Shown here piece after piece: positions 1 to 8,607 of a stretch of DNA of 64,000 nucleotides. A program made the translations under genes and the position numbers. The notes beneath the pieces are model-generated. The model saw only the letters and a program-made list of their open reading frames with translations. It was not told where the DNA came from and ran no database searches. The DNA comes from Bacteroidales bacterium. GTDB lineage: Bacteria > Bacteroidota > Bacteroidia > Bacteroidales > UBA10428. The first letter of the stretch is position 1. The number at the start of each line of letters is the position of its first letter. The stretch lies in NCBI GenBank assembly GCA_016935595.1, contig JAFGQQ010000194.1, positions 1-64,000 of the forward strand. The letters are read 5' to 3'.

Positions 1-223
1 AAAGAATTAAAATTATATAATAATAAAAATATAAAATTTAGTAATACATTATATTAAGGATTTGTTTTATTTAGCACAACTCGTAATTTATATGTATAAA
101 TGATTTACAAATAAAAAAAGCAAGCATAATATGCAATTGTAATACAAGTTTGTTGAATTCGCATATGATATACAGGAAAATTAATTTTAATAGCTTTGTA
201 ACTTAATTTTAAATTAAATAAAT

Positions 224-661
224 ATGATAACACCTATTGCTGAATGTTTATATTGTCAAAACAATGAAACATTAAAAGGTTTAATGATAAAAATTTGTGA
301 TCTGGAAGTATCTCAACTATTTTTATTTAAAGAGCAATCATATGCAGGACGCTGCAACGTAGTATATAAGAATCATGGCGTTGAATTACATGAATTAACT
401 GATGAACAACGAAATGCATTTATGAGAGATGTTGCCAATGCAGGGAAAGCCATTGCACTAGCTTTTAATCCCGATAAAATAAACTATGGTGCTTATGCAG
501 ATACACTTTCACATCTGCATATTCACGTTGTACCTAAATATAAAAATGGTTATGGATTTGGCGGTGTCTTTGAAATGAATCCTCAAAAAACATTTCTTTC
601 CAATGATGATTATGATAAGATAATTGAATCGATAAAAATAAATTTGAAAAAAAATAACTAA
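224..661 (+). CDS. HIT (histidine triad) family protein
   Basis: A 145-residue protein with the histidine triad H97-x-H99-x-H101 near the C-terminus, the nucleotide-binding and catalytic motif of HIT hydrolases and transferases that act on the alpha-phosphate of nucleotide conjugates. The middle histidine is the expected nucleophile. C8 and C11 form a CxxC pair like the zinc knuckle of some HIT members. The length is typical for a single-domain cytosolic HIT protein. The substrate cannot be read from sequence. It starts with ATG and stands alone, 78 bp before dps. The 223 bp upstream are AT-rich and show no further gene. Confidence 0.88.
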   Translation: MITPIAECLYCQNNETLKGLMIKICDLEVSQLFLFKEQSYAGRCNVVYKNHGVELHELTDEQRNAFMRDVANAGKAIALAFNPDKINYGAYADTLSHLHIHVVPKYKNGYGFGGVFEMNPQKTFLSNDDYDKIIESIKINLKKNN

Positions 662-739
662 TAATTACTCTTTAATAAGAACAATTATTAGTTGGCATTT
701 GTTATAAGATAAAATAATTATTTAAATCATATTGTTATT

Positions 740-1198
740 ATGAATGGACTAGAAAATAAGTACAAAAATGAAATGGTAAAATTGTTAAACTCATATTTGA
801 GTAACGTTCAAATTATGTATATGAATGTACGTGGCTACCATTGGAACATTGTTGGTAAACAGTTTTTTGCTTTACATGCAAAATTTGAAGATGTTTATAA
901 TAACTTAAATGAAATGGCAGATGAAATAGCAGAACGTATTTTAATGCTTGATGGGAAACCGCTTCATTCATTCTCGGACTACATAAAGACCTCTTCTATT
1001 AATGAACGATTAAATGTTAGTTCGGCCGAAGATACCATTAGAGCTCTTCTTGACGATACAGCTGTATTGCTTGAAAAAGAACGCGAAATATTAACCTTGG
1101 CTTCTGATAATAACGATGAAGGTACTACCAGCTTATTGTCAGGATATATTAGCGAACAGGAAAAAATGATATGGATGTTTAATGCACTTTTAAAATAA
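740..1198 (+). CDS. dps: Dps family ferritin-like DNA-protection protein
   Basis: A 152-residue Dps/miniferritin. Members form 12-subunit shells that oxidise ferrous iron with peroxide and store it. The inter-subunit ferroxidase ligands line up as H34, H46, E50, D61 and E65, a spacing matching the usual H-x11-H-x3-D/E pattern; the hallmark stretch from GYHWN to EIAER is present. The N-terminal tail is short, so DNA binding may be weak. The next gene is a peroxiredoxin and the one after that a convergent rubrerythrin, so this is a peroxide-defence cluster; co-transcription with the peroxiredoxin is likely. Confidence 0.92.
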   Translation: MNGLENKYKNEMVKLLNSYLSNVQIMYMNVRGYHWNIVGKQFFALHAKFEDVYNNLNEMADEIAERILMLDGKPLHSFSDYIKTSSINERLNVSSAEDTIRALLDDTAVLLEKEREILTLASDNNDEGTTSLLSGYISEQEKMIWMFNALLK

Positions 1199-1290
1199 AA
1201 AATATGGGATGCGAAACAGGTGTAAAACCGCTTAAGAAAAAAGAAACTATAAATAATTTATCTCAAAACTTAAACCAAGAGGAAAAACCT

Positions 1291-1905
1291 ATGAGTTCAA
1301 CAATGGTAAGGCAATTAATGCCAGAATTTGAAATGGATGCTTACAATGCAAAAACAGGACATTACACAACAGTAAAAAGCAGTGATTACAAAGGAAAATG
1401 GTCTGTAGTTTGTTTCTATCCTGCCGATTTTACTTTTGTATGTCCAACCGAAATTGCAGCTATGAATGCACACTACGATGAATTTAAGGCAATGAATGTT
1501 GAGATACTTGCTGTATCGGTTGATTCTAAATTCTCACACAAAAGATTTGCCGAAACAGAACCAATTTTAAAAGGATTAAAATTAACAATGGGCGCAGATT
1601 CAAACCAGGAAGTAAGCCGTGCTTTTGGGGTATTAGTTGAAGAAGAAGGCGTTGCCCTTAGGGGACGATTCTTGTTTAATCCCGACGGTATTTGTGTTGC
1701 CCAAGAAGTTCAGGCCGATTCAGTTGGAAGGAATGTAAATGAATTTATCAGACAAATACAAGCATGGCAACATGCCAGCAAAACCGGTGAAGTATGTCCT
1801 GCAGGCTGGAGACCCGGCAAAAAAACATTACCTGTAAATACCGATGTTGAAAAAATGACTGGTCATGTTGGGGATTATATTACTATTGACGAAATTTTAA
1901 GTTAA
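1291..1905 (+). CDS. Typical 2-Cys peroxiredoxin (AhpC/Prx1 type)
   Basis: A thiol peroxidase reducing H2O2 and organic peroxides. The peroxidatic cysteine lies in FVCPTE (C51 from this start), with the upstream P-x3-T/S in FYPADFTFVCP; the resolving cysteine is in the GEVCPAGW motif near the C-terminus, so it is the 2-Cys class. From this ATG the protein has 204 residues, near the family norm. An in-frame ATG at 1204 would add 29 low-complexity residues and sit 5 bp after dps; I prefer 1291, which has a purine-rich stretch in front, but the longer form is possible. Its reductant (AhpF or thioredoxin) is not in the window. Confidence 0.9.
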   Translation: MSSTMVRQLMPEFEMDAYNAKTGHYTTVKSSDYKGKWSVVCFYPADFTFVCPTEIAAMNAHYDEFKAMNVEILAVSVDSKFSHKRFAETEPILKGLKLTMGADSNQEVSRAFGVLVEEEGVALRGRFLFNPDGICVAQEVQADSVGRNVNEFIRQIQAWQHASKTGEVCPAGWRPGKKTLPVNTDVEKMTGHVGDYITIDEILS

Positions 1906-1930
1906 TAAGAATTAATATTTATTATAAATA

Positions 1931-1955
1931 AAAACCCGCTTAAAAGGCGGGTTTT
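1931..1955. terminator. Bidirectional intrinsic terminator
   Basis: A perfect 9-bp stem (AAAACCCGC and GCGGGTTTT) with a 7-nt loop lies between the convergent peroxiredoxin and rubrerythrin genes. The A and T flanks give a U-tract in both directions, so one hairpin can end both transcripts. Confidence 0.9.
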
Positions 1956-1959
1956 ATAT

Positions 1960-2538
1960 TTAATAATTCTCTTCCAATAATTCGAAATATGATTTTGGGT
2001 GCAAACAAGCAGGACAATTTTCAAGTGCTTTCTCACCTTCGTGAATATAACCACAGTTACGACACTTCCATTTAACCTTTTCATCTTTTCTAAACACCTT
2101 ATCATCAGCAATATTCTGATAAAGTTTACGATAACGAGCTTCGTGGTGGGCTTCTACTTTTGCAATAAGCTTAAACGCAGTTGCAACTGCTTTAAATCCC
2201 TCTTCTTCGGCTATTTTGGCAAACTCGGGATATAATTCGGCCCACTCTTCATTCTCGCCATCTGCAGCAGCTTTAAGATTTTCTAAAGTAGTTCCAATAA
2301 TACCTGCAGGATAAGTAGCAGTTATCTCAGTCATCCCACCTTCTAAAAATTTAAAAAAACGTTTGGCATGCTCTTTTTCCTGACTTGCTGTCTCCTGAAA
2401 AATGGCCGATATTTGCTCATATCCCTCCTTTTTAGCCACTTTAGCAAAAAATTCATACCTATTTCGAGCCTGCGATTCTCCGGCAAATGCTTTTAAAAGA
2501 TTTTGCTCTGTTTTACTCCCTTTAATACTTTTTTCCAT
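1960..2538 (-). CDS. rbr: Rubrerythrin
   Basis: A 192-residue rubrerythrin, the NAD(P)H-rubredoxin-linked peroxidase of anaerobes. The N-terminal four-helix diiron domain carries E21, E54, H57, E95, E98, E129 and H132, matching the spacing of the Desulfovibrio protein. The C-terminal rubredoxin-like domain has C159-x2-C162 and C175-x2-C178 for one FeS4 iron. The length is standard and both metal sites look complete. It faces the dps/peroxiredoxin genes across a shared terminator. It is a strong marker for an anaerobic or microaerophilic host. Confidence 0.96.
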   Translation of the reverse strand: MEKSIKGSKTEQNLLKAFAGESQARNRYEFFAKVAKKEGYEQISAIFQETASQEKEHAKRFFKFLEGGMTEITATYPAGIIGTTLENLKAAADGENEEWAELYPEFAKIAEEEGFKAVATAFKLIAKVEAHHEARYRKLYQNIADDKVFRKDEKVKWKCRNCGYIHEGEKALENCPACLHPKSYFELLEENY

Positions 2539-2666
2539 GATATAATTTTTTTAATAATATTAAACTATTGATAATAATTAAAGATTACTTCGGCTTAAAA
2601 ATAAAGAATTTATCATCTGGAAAGATTTTAAATTATTAAAAACAGACAAAAATATAGTAATATGTA

Positions 2667-2698
2667 TTGCAAGGTACTGTAATTTTAAAGTATATTTG
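2667..2698 (+). promoter_or_regulatory. Candidate Bacteroidota promoter upstream of the PadR gene
   Basis: Within the 320-bp gap 2539-2858, TATATTTG at 2691-2698 matches the -7 box TAnnTTTG, and TTGC at 2667-2670 could be a weak -33 box with a 20-bp spacer. It lies 160 bp before the PadR start, which is long. On the other strand CAAAAATA at 2647-2654 reads as TATTTTTG and could serve rubrerythrin. The rest of the gap shows nothing I recognise. Confidence 0.35.
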
Positions 2699-2858
2699 TA
2701 TAGCCTATATCAATGTTTAATCAGGTATTTACTTTTAATAATTATTTTTTTATCGACCAAAATAGAATGTTAACATACAGGTTAAATATGCAAAACAATA
2801 ATAACAGTATGATAGAAAAGCATAATATGGCTCAATACAAAACAAAAAATATTGCATT

Positions 2859-3197
2859 ATGAATTTAGAAAACGCAAAAGCACAAATGCGAAAAGGAGTT
2901 CTGGAATACTGCATTCTGCAAATTTTAAACGCAAACGACGCCTATGCCTCCGACATAATTACCAAGCTTAAAGATGCAAAAATGATAGTGGTTGAAGGCA
3001 CTTTATACCCACTTTTAACTCGTTTAAAAAACTCAGGATACTTAAGTTATAGGTGGGAAGAATCGACCCAGGGACCTCCGCGAAAATACTATGAATTAAC
3101 CGATAATGGAAAATCATTTTTAAATGACATGCATAAAGCCTGGGATGAACTTATTAATGCTGTAAAAATAATTAACCTAAACCAAACAATTCAATAA
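2859..3197 (+). CDS. PadR family transcriptional regulator
   Basis: A 112-residue winged-helix protein of the short PadR class. The N-terminal half (roughly residues 10-85) has the PadR pattern: helices around KGVLEYCILQIL, then VVEGTLYPLLTRLKNSGYL as recognition helix, and a wing with GPPRKYYELTDNG. The short C-terminal helix normally dimerises. Such regulators in Bacteroidota very often precede PspC-domain membrane proteins, as here, only 2 bp away, so it most likely controls its own operon. The ligand is unknown. Confidence 0.92.
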   Translation: MNLENAKAQMRKGVLEYCILQILNANDAYASDIITKLKDAKMIVVEGTLYPLLTRLKNSGYLSYRWEESTQGPPRKYYELTDNGKSFLNDMHKAWDELINAVKIINLNQTIQ

Positions 3198-3199
3198 CC

Positions 3200-4159
3200 A
3201 TGAACGAAACATATACAATAAATATAAACGGGCGCAGCTTTTTTATCGATATTGACGCTTATCAGCGTTTAAACGATTACCTAAACCGCTTAAAATTATG
3301 GTTTAAAAATAAAGAGAGTGGTGATGAAATAATATCAGATATAGAAAGACGTTTGGTTGAACTATTTATGCAAAAAATAAATCCCGAAACAGGTGTAATT
3401 AATATTGAAATAGTAGAAGATGCTATATCAACAATGGGTCAACCCGAAGATTTTGAAGAAATTGAAGAGGATAATACAACATATAATAACAATCAAAAAA
3501 AATCATCACAAACATATCAAACCATTCCGGAATCAAAAAAATTATATCGCGATATAGACAATCGTATTTTTGGTGGCGTATGTAGTGGTTTAGCCGCATA
3601 TTTTAATATTGATACTACGATAGTTCGTATCATTTACTTAATATTAACAATATTTACTGCATTCGCAGGTATTCCTGTATATGTTATATTATGGGTTTTA
3701 CTCCCTCCGGCAATTACAACAGCTCAAAAGCTCGAAATGAAAGGAGAATCAATAAATATTTCAAACATCGAAAAAAAAATAAAAGAAGAGTATGAAGATG
3801 TAAAAAACAACTTTAAAAACTCCGAAGCATATAAAAGAAGCGAACAGTTTTTCCAAAACAAAAATAAACGCGATAGAAACCTGGTTATTTTTGGAATAAT
3901 TATTATTGGTATATTTTTCTTATTCCCAATTATTATTTTTGTATTATCAAATATTTTTAATGGATTTCATTTCTCTATTCACTATCCACTTCTTTTAGGG
4001 CATCATTTCAAACTTTGGCCAATTATTCTTATCCTATTATTAATAGGTATACTATCAAAAAATCTTATGAAAACGATGTTATATATTATTGGAGGTCTTA
4101 TACTACTATCAATTATTATTAGAACATTTGGTTTTTTTGTTAATGGTTTTTACTTATAA
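3200..4159 (+). CDS. PspC-domain membrane protein (first of two)
   Basis: A 319-residue protein. Residues 1-90 form a conserved N-terminal region that recurs in the next gene (NINGRSFFIDIDAYQRLNDYL and a GQPEDFEE ending). Residues about 115-175 are a PspC domain, with YRDIDNRIFGGVCSGLAAYF followed by a hydrophobic hairpin. Further membrane segments lie near 228-255, 270-290 and 295-318. PspC proteins are linked to envelope stress, but this lineage's function is not established. It sits 2 bp after the PadR gene and probably shares its transcript; the coding end lies 16 bp before the second PspC gene. Confidence 0.85.
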   Translation: MNETYTININGRSFFIDIDAYQRLNDYLNRLKLWFKNKESGDEIISDIERRLVELFMQKINPETGVINIEIVEDAISTMGQPEDFEEIEEDNTTYNNNQKKSSQTYQTIPESKKLYRDIDNRIFGGVCSGLAAYFNIDTTIVRIIYLILTIFTAFAGIPVYVILWVLLPPAITTAQKLEMKGESINISNIEKKIKEEYEDVKNNFKNSEAYKRSEQFFQNKNKRDRNLVIFGIIIIGIFFLFPIIIFVLSNIFNGFHFSIHYPLLLGHHFKLWPIILILLLIGILSKNLMKTMLYIIGGLILLSIIIRTFGFFVNGFYL

Positions 4160-4175
4160 ACTAAAAAAAGAACAA

Positions 4176-5624
4176 ATGAAAAGAACTATCAATATTAACA
4201 TAAAAGGAAATGCATTTCAAATAGAAGAAGATGCATACACAATACTGAAAAATTACCTGACATCAATAAAAAATAGAATTAATGATGAAAAAGAATCACA
4301 AGAAATAATTGATGATATCGAAACCAGGTTGTCCGAACTATTTCGATCGTCATGTAAAACAACTGCCGAAATAATAACCGAAACAATGGTGCAAGAAGTT
4401 ATTAAAATAATGGGAAAACCCGAAGATATAGCAGGTGAAGAAAATAGCAATGATTCCCGGTCATATAAAGAAAGCCAAACAACACAACCATTATTTTCCA
4501 ATTCGAGAAAAATGTATCGCGATACTGATGATAAAATTATTGCTGGAGTTTGTAGCGGACTAGGACATTATTTCAATATCGATACAGTAATATTCCGTGT
4601 TATATTTATCATTTTAACAATCTCAGGAATAACACCTTTAATTTATATTGCATTTTGGATAGCCATGCCAACAGCAAATACTATGAGGCAAAAAATAGAA
4701 ATGATGGGACATGGCTCTAATAACTATAAATCACAAACAAATTGCAACAAAAATGATAATTCAAACACCTATAAACAAAAAAAATATGAACAAAAACAAC
4801 CAATTGCAGATAAAGATGCAATTAGACCAATTGCAATAATAATTGGAGCATTACTTACTTTAATAAGTTTTATATCATTATCAATTATAACATTATCAAT
4901 ATTAATATATCCTAAACTAGTAACAGAAACCGATTTTCCGTTTAATATTCTATCCACTCTTCCTGCAAAATTTATTGATATTGCCGATCTAATTCCTTTA
5001 AAAACAGGAATACTTATTGCAATTGGCATTCCACTACTTATACTTTTTTATTGGGGAATTTGCTTAATTTTTAATATAAAAAAAGGACATATATGGATTG
5101 GTATTTTAGCTTTTATTTTTTGGATTTTTGGTATTGGTTTAATTACATATGCTGGACTAAAAAGCGGACGTAACTTCTTATCCGAAGCCTTTGTAAATAT
5201 TGAAAACCCACTTAAAGTAGACAATTATAAAACACTATATATCAAAACTACAAAATCAACCATTTTCAATAATGACAATGACAATGAAGTTATTAATATT
5301 AATAATCTTAATGTTGTTTCGTACAAAGGTGAAATAATTATTAAAGGCTTACCGAATATTGAAATTCACAATTCAGAAAAAGCACATATTAAAATAAAAA
5401 AATATGCAAGGGGTAAAAATCACTTTGATGCTGAAAAAAATGCTTCGGCTATTGAATTTTTCCATTTTCAATCTGATTCTATTCTTCAAATAGATAAATA
5501 TTTTACTCTATTTAACAATGCTTTAATAAGAAATCAAAAGGTTGAGGTTGATATTTATATTCCTGAAAATATTAAAATTGTAGTTGACAAAAACCTACCT
5601 CACATATCTTTAAAAAATAATTAA
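4176..5624 (+). CDS. PspC-domain membrane protein with C-terminal extracytoplasmic domain (second of two)
   Basis: I chose the ATG at 4176 because MKRTININIKGNAFQIEEDA repeats the start of the preceding paralogue; an in-frame start at 4089 would overlap that gene. The protein then has 482 residues: the shared N-terminal region (1-85), a PspC domain (about 108-170, with AGVCSGLGHYFNID), a polar Asn/Lys-rich linker, three or four membrane segments (about 210-335), and a C-terminal beta-rich domain resembling the head/tail adhesin-like domains (DUF2807) that follow PspC segments in Bacteroidota. It overlaps the YkgJ gene by one base (TAATG), indicating translational coupling. Confidence 0.85.
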   Translation: MKRTININIKGNAFQIEEDAYTILKNYLTSIKNRINDEKESQEIIDDIETRLSELFRSSCKTTAEIITETMVQEVIKIMGKPEDIAGEENSNDSRSYKESQTTQPLFSNSRKMYRDTDDKIIAGVCSGLGHYFNIDTVIFRVIFIILTISGITPLIYIAFWIAMPTANTMRQKIEMMGHGSNNYKSQTNCNKNDNSNTYKQKKYEQKQPIADKDAIRPIAIIIGALLTLISFISLSIITLSILIYPKLVTETDFPFNILSTLPAKFIDIADLIPLKTGILIAIGIPLLILFYWGICLIFNIKKGHIWIGILAFIFWIFGIGLITYAGLKSGRNFLSEAFVNIENPLKVDNYKTLYIKTTKSTIFNNDNDNEVININNLNVVSYKGEIIIKGLPNIEIHNSEKAHIKIKKYARGKNHFDAEKNASAIEFFHFQSDSILQIDKYFTLFNNALIRNQKVEVDIYIPENIKIVVDKNLPHISLKNN

Positions 5625-6136
5625 TGGACATATTTAATAAATACCTCAGGTTAAGAGACGAAATTGATAATAAAGTAGAAACATTATCATTATTACACAA
5701 AAATAATATGGTATGCAAAGCAGGTTGTGATTCGTGTTGTTACAATTTTAAAGTATTCCCGGTTGAGTTTTATGCCATTAAAAAGGCATCAGGTTTAAAA
5801 GGTGATTTTAGCAAGAGCGATGTTATTGAAGGTAATGAACGATGCCAGTTTCTTAAAAACAATAAATGTACAATTTACCAATACCGACCAATTATTTGTC
5901 GTACTCATGGGCTTCCGTTGTTAAATATGAACGAAGAAGGAACTAATTGGATACTTTCTGCTTGTGAACTAAATTTTACAGATGTTGAAAATGATTATTT
6001 TAACGAAGAAAATGTTTACATGCAGGATATGTTTAATTCTAAACTGTTTAAAATAAATAAGGAATTTATTGAAAATTACTGTGAATATAAATTCAACGAA
6101 ATGGATTTAATTCCATTAAAATCATTATTACTATAA
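5624..6136 (+). CDS. YkgJ family cysteine-cluster protein
   Basis: A 170-residue cytosolic protein of the YkgJ family (putative zinc- or iron-chelating domain). The motif C31-x3-C35-x2-C38-C39 near the start, followed by CQFLKNNKCTIYQYRPIICR, gives the family's eight-cysteine pattern. No biochemical role is established for the family. It begins inside the stop codon of the second PspC gene and is probably the last gene of the PadR operon. Confidence 0.85.
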   Translation: MDIFNKYLRLRDEIDNKVETLSLLHKNNMVCKAGCDSCCYNFKVFPVEFYAIKKASGLKGDFSKSDVIEGNERCQFLKNNKCTIYQYRPIICRTHGLPLLNMNEEGTNWILSACELNFTDVENDYFNEENVYMQDMFNSKLFKINKEFIENYCEYKFNEMDLIPLKSLLL

Positions 6137-6179
6137 ATAAAATATTTATAATAAATTCATTAGTACTAGTAATATAAAC

Positions 6180-6440
6180 CTACACTTTAGGTCTGTCAGG
6201 TGTATGAGAATATTTCCACATTAACATTTCGCGTGCATGTTCTCTAAGTTCCTTTGCCATATCCATCAATTCCATATTTTTAGTGTTTAAAGCCTCTTCC
6301 TCTAAAAAATCGCAATACTTTTTGAGCGTTACCGACGAAAACTTATCCTGAGCTCTTAACAAGAAAACAGGTTCATTTTCGGGTATCTTGTTTTCTAAAT
6401 CGACTATCCGTCGGTTATAATCTGCACGTGTAAATTTCAT
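6180..6440 (-). CDS. Conserved small protein of unknown function
   Basis: An 86-residue acidic, mostly helical protein with no signal peptide or membrane segment. It starts with ATG 31 bp after the PorE-like gene on the same strand, so it is probably the second gene of that transcript. The sequence contains helix-forming stretches (for example LKKYCDFLEEEALNT) suggesting a small alpha-helical bundle. I do not recognise the family. Confidence 0.6.
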   Translation of the reverse strand: MKFTRADYNRRIVDLENKIPENEPVFLLRAQDKFSSVTLKKYCDFLEEEALNTKNMELMDMAKELREHAREMLMWKYSHTPDRPKV

Positions 6441-6471
6441 CAGTAAATAATTTTAGAAACCCCGTATACTT

Positions 6472-8454
6472 TTATTCCGATAAAACTCGAAACTCAGTGC
6501 GACGATTCAACCCTATTGCAATATCTTTATTCTTACCTTTTAACTCTGAAATATACTCATTTGTAAGTATGTCGCCCTCTTTAATGAACTTATATGTTTT
6601 AGCCAATTTTTTATCTACCATTAATGGTTGCGAATCACCGACACCTTTTGCAACAACCCTTTCAACCGGAATCCCTTTTTTAAACAGGTAATTAATAATA
6701 GCTTCTGCACGTTTTTGCGATAATATAATATTTTGAGTTTCATCACCTTCAGCAGCTGTATGTGAAGTAATTTCAATTGTAACTGTTGGATTATCCAACA
6801 ACATATTGAGCAAGCGATCGAGCGATGCGGCAATTTTGGTAGTAATCTCATATTTCCCTGCATCGTATGATATATCATCCATAACAACAGGCATGCTTTT
6901 CGAAATCATAGCTAAATCATAACTAAATTCCTTATCATCATCAAGTCCAATGGTTGTAAAATTAACTTTTTGGTTTAAATACCCCTTTGATGCAACCAAA
7001 AAAACGTAGTCAACACCATTTTTCAAAGGATATGTAAAAGTTGCATCGGGCAATATATCAATCTTTTCCATTGTACCATCTGAACCAACAATTTTAACAT
7101 ACGAATCGGTTAAAGGATTGCCTGTTTTTGAATCGAAGATTTTACCGTTTAATGAATAAGTAATCGGATAATAAACAAACTTAAAAATATTATCATTGCC
7201 TTTAGCATTATCGCGCGATGAAACAAACATTCCTTCATTAGATTCGGGTCGATATACCATTCCAAAATCATCTGCCTGCGAGTTTATTGGTCTTTCGAGC
7301 AATTTCAAATGCATCTTTTCTTCACCGGTATCTTCATTTTTATCTATCAATACTTTAAAAATATCTAAGCCTCCATATCCGGCATGACCTGTTGAGCTAA
7401 AATAGAGTACATCATCATTCACCGTTGGAAACATCTCATCGCCGGCAGTGTTTATTAATGCTCCCATATTTTCGGGTTCACCCCAGCCTCCTTCACCTCC
7501 TTTTTCAACTTTCCAAATATCAAGTCCTCCAAAACCACCTTCCATATCCGATACAAAGTAAAGAACCGATTCATCGTTATTAATGGCAGGATGTGCAAAC
7601 AAAATGCTATCACCTCCTAATGGTAAAACCTCTGGTTCGCCCCACATACCTCCCGAACGTTTTATAGTGCATATCTCACCTCCCAACTCTTTGGTTCTAT
7701 CGAAACGGCAACGGGTAAAATACATAGTACTGCCATTTTTCGACATACAAATAGCCCCCTCATCGTACTGCGAATTAATAGGTTCTTCCATTGCCTCCGG
7801 ATCCATCCATTTACCCTTTGAATTAGGACGTGTTGAATAGATATTGGAAACTCCCTGTCCGGTTATTCTGCTGGCTCCCTTCCTTTTTCCTTCGTGACGC
7901 ATTGATGCAAAATATACAATATCATTTTCGGTTCCGCCAAAAGCCGGAGAAAAATCGCTGTACTTACTTTTAAATGCTTTAATTGGCTCAACCTCAAACC
8001 TGCTTGGCTTTGGTTCTGATATTACCAACTCACAAGACTTTAATCCTTCCTGTGCCATTATGTCTGAAGGATGATCAATCAAATAAGCTTCAAAAGCTTC
8101 TTTGGCTTTATCAACATCTCCAACTTTTAGGTACGATTGTCCCATATACAATAAAGCCAAAGGGTTATCATAATTAGAACGTGCTGCTTTTGAATAGGCC
8201 GATGCTGCTTTTGTTGGATAGTTTATCTTACGATAACACTCTCCCATCTTAAATGATATTTCTCCTTTGGTATATTTGTTTTTTTCTTTCGAATAAAGCT
8301 TTTTATAAAACTCAGCTGCTTTATGATACTCGCCTAACTGAAAAGCCTTATCGGCTCCACTTCCCGAATTTAACACACCACAACCCGATACAAAAACTAC
8401 GATAACGATTAAAAAAGATGTAATATGATTGAATTTCAAACTATTAACAAACAT
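6472..8454 (-). CDS. PorE-like OmpA-family lipoprotein (TPR, PD40 propeller, CRD, OmpA)
   Basis: From ATG at 8454 the protein has 660 residues; the longer frame needs a TTG. A lipoprotein signal ends in VSGC (C25). Then come TPR helices (about 35-150), a WD40/PD40-like propeller (about 165-430, with repeated D/N-x-V-L-Y-F-x-S motifs), a carboxypeptidase-regulatory-like fold (about 435-505) and a C-terminal OmpA peptidoglycan-binding domain ending in NRRTEF. This order is that of PorE, a type IX secretion component linking the machine to the cell wall. Bacteroidota have several paralogues with this order, so the T9SS role is inferred. A T9SS substrate is encoded at 58369-61428. Confidence 0.85.
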   Translation of the reverse strand: MFVNSLKFNHITSFLIVIVVFVSGCGVLNSGSGADKAFQLGEYHKAAEFYKKLYSKEKNKYTKGEISFKMGECYRKINYPTKAASAYSKAARSNYDNPLALLYMGQSYLKVGDVDKAKEAFEAYLIDHPSDIMAQEGLKSCELVISEPKPSRFEVEPIKAFKSKYSDFSPAFGGTENDIVYFASMRHEGKRKGASRITGQGVSNIYSTRPNSKGKWMDPEAMEEPINSQYDEGAICMSKNGSTMYFTRCRFDRTKELGGEICTIKRSGGMWGEPEVLPLGGDSILFAHPAINNDESVLYFVSDMEGGFGGLDIWKVEKGGEGGWGEPENMGALINTAGDEMFPTVNDDVLYFSSTGHAGYGGLDIFKVLIDKNEDTGEEKMHLKLLERPINSQADDFGMVYRPESNEGMFVSSRDNAKGNDNIFKFVYYPITYSLNGKIFDSKTGNPLTDSYVKIVGSDGTMEKIDILPDATFTYPLKNGVDYVFLVASKGYLNQKVNFTTIGLDDDKEFSYDLAMISKSMPVVMDDISYDAGKYEITTKIAASLDRLLNMLLDNPTVTIEITSHTAAEGDETQNIILSQKRAEAIINYLFKKGIPVERVVAKGVGDSQPLMVDKKLAKTYKFIKEGDILTNEYISELKGKNKDIAIGLNRRTEFRVLSE

Positions 8455-8521
8455 AACTAATGATAATATTCTGGTTTCGAAAAACAAAGTAAATAAAGAT
8501 GATGAATTAATAACGCAAAGT

Positions 8522-8544
8522 TTTGCATTAAATTTTAATGCAAA
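8522..8544. promoter_or_regulatory. Perfect 11-bp-arm palindrome upstream of the PorE-like gene
   Basis: TTTGCATTAAA and TTTAATGCAAA flank a single central T, making a 23-bp perfect palindrome 68 bp upstream of the PorE-like start. There is no U-tract on either side and no loop room, so an operator for a dimeric regulator is more likely than a terminator. Confidence 0.5.
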
Positions 8545-8607
8545 GAAATATTTATCAGATATGATTTGTTTTATATTATAATCTAAATTAAACCTTTAAC
8601 CGCAATA

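Noticed and set aside
1204..1290. N-terminal extension of the peroxiredoxin
   Set aside because: The 29 added residues are not like any peroxiredoxin start; the internal ATG gives the normal length. Kept only as an alternative start.
4089..4175. Upstream start of the second PspC gene
   Set aside because: It would overlap the first PspC gene by 71 bp and add residues that are an out-of-frame copy of its last membrane segment.
6472..8454. Firm assignment as porE
   Set aside because: The domain order fits PorE, but several paralogues in the phylum have it and no other core T9SS gene is adjacent, so only PorE-like is claimed.
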